Shown: piece by piece, positions 63,200-64,000 of the stretch
Position numbering within the stretch: position 1 is the first letter of the stretch
How the letters are laid out: the number at the start of each line of letters is the position of its first letter
Source: Candidatus Gallipaludibacter merdavium
Lineage (GTDB): Bacteria > Bacteroidota > Bacteroidia > Bacteroidales > Paludibacteraceae
Length of the DNA: 64,000 bases
Direction of reading: 5' to 3'
Assembly: GCA_017694875.1 (NCBI GenBank)
Contig: JADIMG010000003.1
Location: 1-64,000, forward strand
The notes under the pieces: model-generated
Database searches by the model: none
Told to the model about the DNA's origin: nothing
The model's input: the letters and a program-made list of their open reading frames with translations, nothing else
Translations under genes and position numbers: made by a program

Positions 63200-64000
63200 C
63201 AAGAGCAACGGTTGTTGCATCCTACTGCTTGCAAGCATCTTTGCGGTATGCGCAGGCATTATGCCTATATACGGCCAAAACAATAAACAGAAGACGGATG
63301 CAAAAGAAACGAAGAAGTCAGGAGAAGAATTAGCAAAAGAACTCTTCGGCCCCTTCGTCTATGATTTCAAACTGCCGGAACTGGAGTGCGACACCTTTCT
63401 GCTGTCAAAAATCTACCGCTATATGTTCAGCCCTACCAGTTCAGAAGAGGCCCATGCCGTCATTGAATTTATAGATATACAGCCGGACAGATGGTATTTC
63501 AGCGTAATAGACAAAGTCTTCCCGGACGAAAAATCTGCCGGTTATTATCCCTATCCAAAGTGCATATTTTGGATAAGAGAACCATATCCCACACAATTTG
63601 TTTACGGAAAATCCAAACAACTGAAACGCTTCAAATATGAATACTCTCCACTTTACATCATTGATAGGTGGCCCTGTTTCTTTGAATACCGCCCATCAAC
63701 GAAAAGCCTGCAACAGACAGCACCACCCATACCGGAAAACCTACCGAAAAATGTTTATTGGTGCGGTACAGACGGTTACGAAGGTGATTTTTATGAATAC
63801 GTGGAGCACTCCGACTCTACCATACGGATGAGAATACATGACATATACGGCTATTGCTATAGAGAATTCGTTTGCAAAACCAACGGATTGGTGATTACAC
63901 AAGACAATTGGGACAAGAATTATGAATATCACTATAGTGGCTATGAGCTGAAAGTCATAGAAAAAGGCAAGGATTCATACACCATCCTACCTATTATAGA
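63180..64000 (+). CDS. Exported protein, candidate immunity to the JAMM-type toxin (runs off window)
   Basis: At least 273 codons, open to the end of the window, starting at ATG 63180 and overlapping the toxin gene by 20 bases. The N-terminus is a signal or lipoprotein-type segment (CCILLLASIFAVCAG), followed by a charged stretch (NNKQKTDAKETKKSGEELAK) and a globular domain with VIEFIDIQPDRWYFSVIDKV and WIREPYPTQFVYGKSKQLKR. I do not recognise a family. The overlap with the toxin gene and export signal make it the natural immunity candidate, acting in the periplasm where an incoming toxin would appear. Its end is not seen. Confidence 0.6.
   Translation, partial: MKLKSNNKSNGCCILLLASIFAVCAGIMPIYGQNNKQKTDAKETKKSGEELAKELFGPFVYDFKLPELECDTFLLSKIYRYMFSPTSSEEAHAVIEFIDIQPDRWYFSVIDKVFPDEKSAGYYPYPKCIFWIREPYPTQFVYGKSKQLKRFKYEYSPLYIIDRWPCFFEYRPSTKSLQQTAPPIPENLPKNVYWCGTDGYEGDFYEYVEHSDSTIRMRIHDIYGYCYREFVCKTNGLVITQDNWDKNYEYHYSGYELKVIEKGKDSYTILPII

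Overview
The window looks like a chromosomal segment of a Bacteroidales bacterium (Bacteroides, Phocaeicola or Prevotella-like; the genus cannot be fixed from sequence alone). The evidence is repeated TAnnTTTG -7 promoter boxes, several with a TTTG/TTG element 19-20 bases upstream, and typical gene sets of that order: sppA-lpxK-punA, thrA-FKBP-DUF4827-glmM, a FeoA-FeoB fusion and many small exported proteins. No rRNA, tRNA or CRISPR array was seen.

Layout. 1-2.9 kb: hexuronate catabolism operon on the minus strand (LacI-type regulator, uxaB, start of uxaA). 3.0-6.7 kb: sppA-lpxK-punA. 7.1-10 kb: an AAA ATPase divergent from a WYL regulator. 10.1-15.1 kb: thrA, an FKBP-like lipoprotein, a DUF4827 lipoprotein and glmM. 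15.1-26.2 kb: a type I restriction-modification island (hsdR, a papain-like protein, hsdM, a DUF1016/PDDEXK protein, hsdS) with a tyrosine recombinase and two silent hsdS cassettes inside nested inverted repeats, so a phase-variable specificity shufflon. 26.4-32.0 kb: housekeeping genes (GNAT acyltransferase, APC permease, PF04020 membrane protein, aspS, an exported thiol peroxidase). 32.0-33.3 kb: a palindromic repeat array with a period of about 113 bp, containing a winged-helix gene remnant. 34.1-38.5 kb: a four-gene accessory operon encoding ZorA- and ZorB-like motor proteins, a NADAR-like protein and a coiled-coil/DarT-like ADP-ribosyltransferase, preceded by a leader with a 15-codon upstream ORF. 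38.9-45.2 kb: MFS transporter, RluA-type pseudouridine synthase, feoB, and a trypsin-like protease with a C-terminal barrel-like region. 45.3-64 kb: an RHS toxin region with a 2985-residue exported RHS protein, its accessory and candidate immunity genes, and, on the other strand, two small exported RHS-core proteins sharing a nearly identical 110-residue module but carrying different C-terminal domains.

How it fits together. Housekeeping operons alternate with AT-rich accessory modules. The same palindromic repeat family (core GGATACCGCA...TGCGGTATGAC or GGATTCCGCA...TGCGGAATGAC) lies on both sides of the restriction island and of the interval holding the Zorya-like operon, which suggests the repeats mark or promote sites of insertion. 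The strongest candidate for an undescribed system is the 34.1-38.5 kb operon: a proton-channel motor pair of the Zorya type joined to a DNA-ADP-ribosylation enzyme and a possible reversal enzyme, an association I do not know from the described Zorya types.
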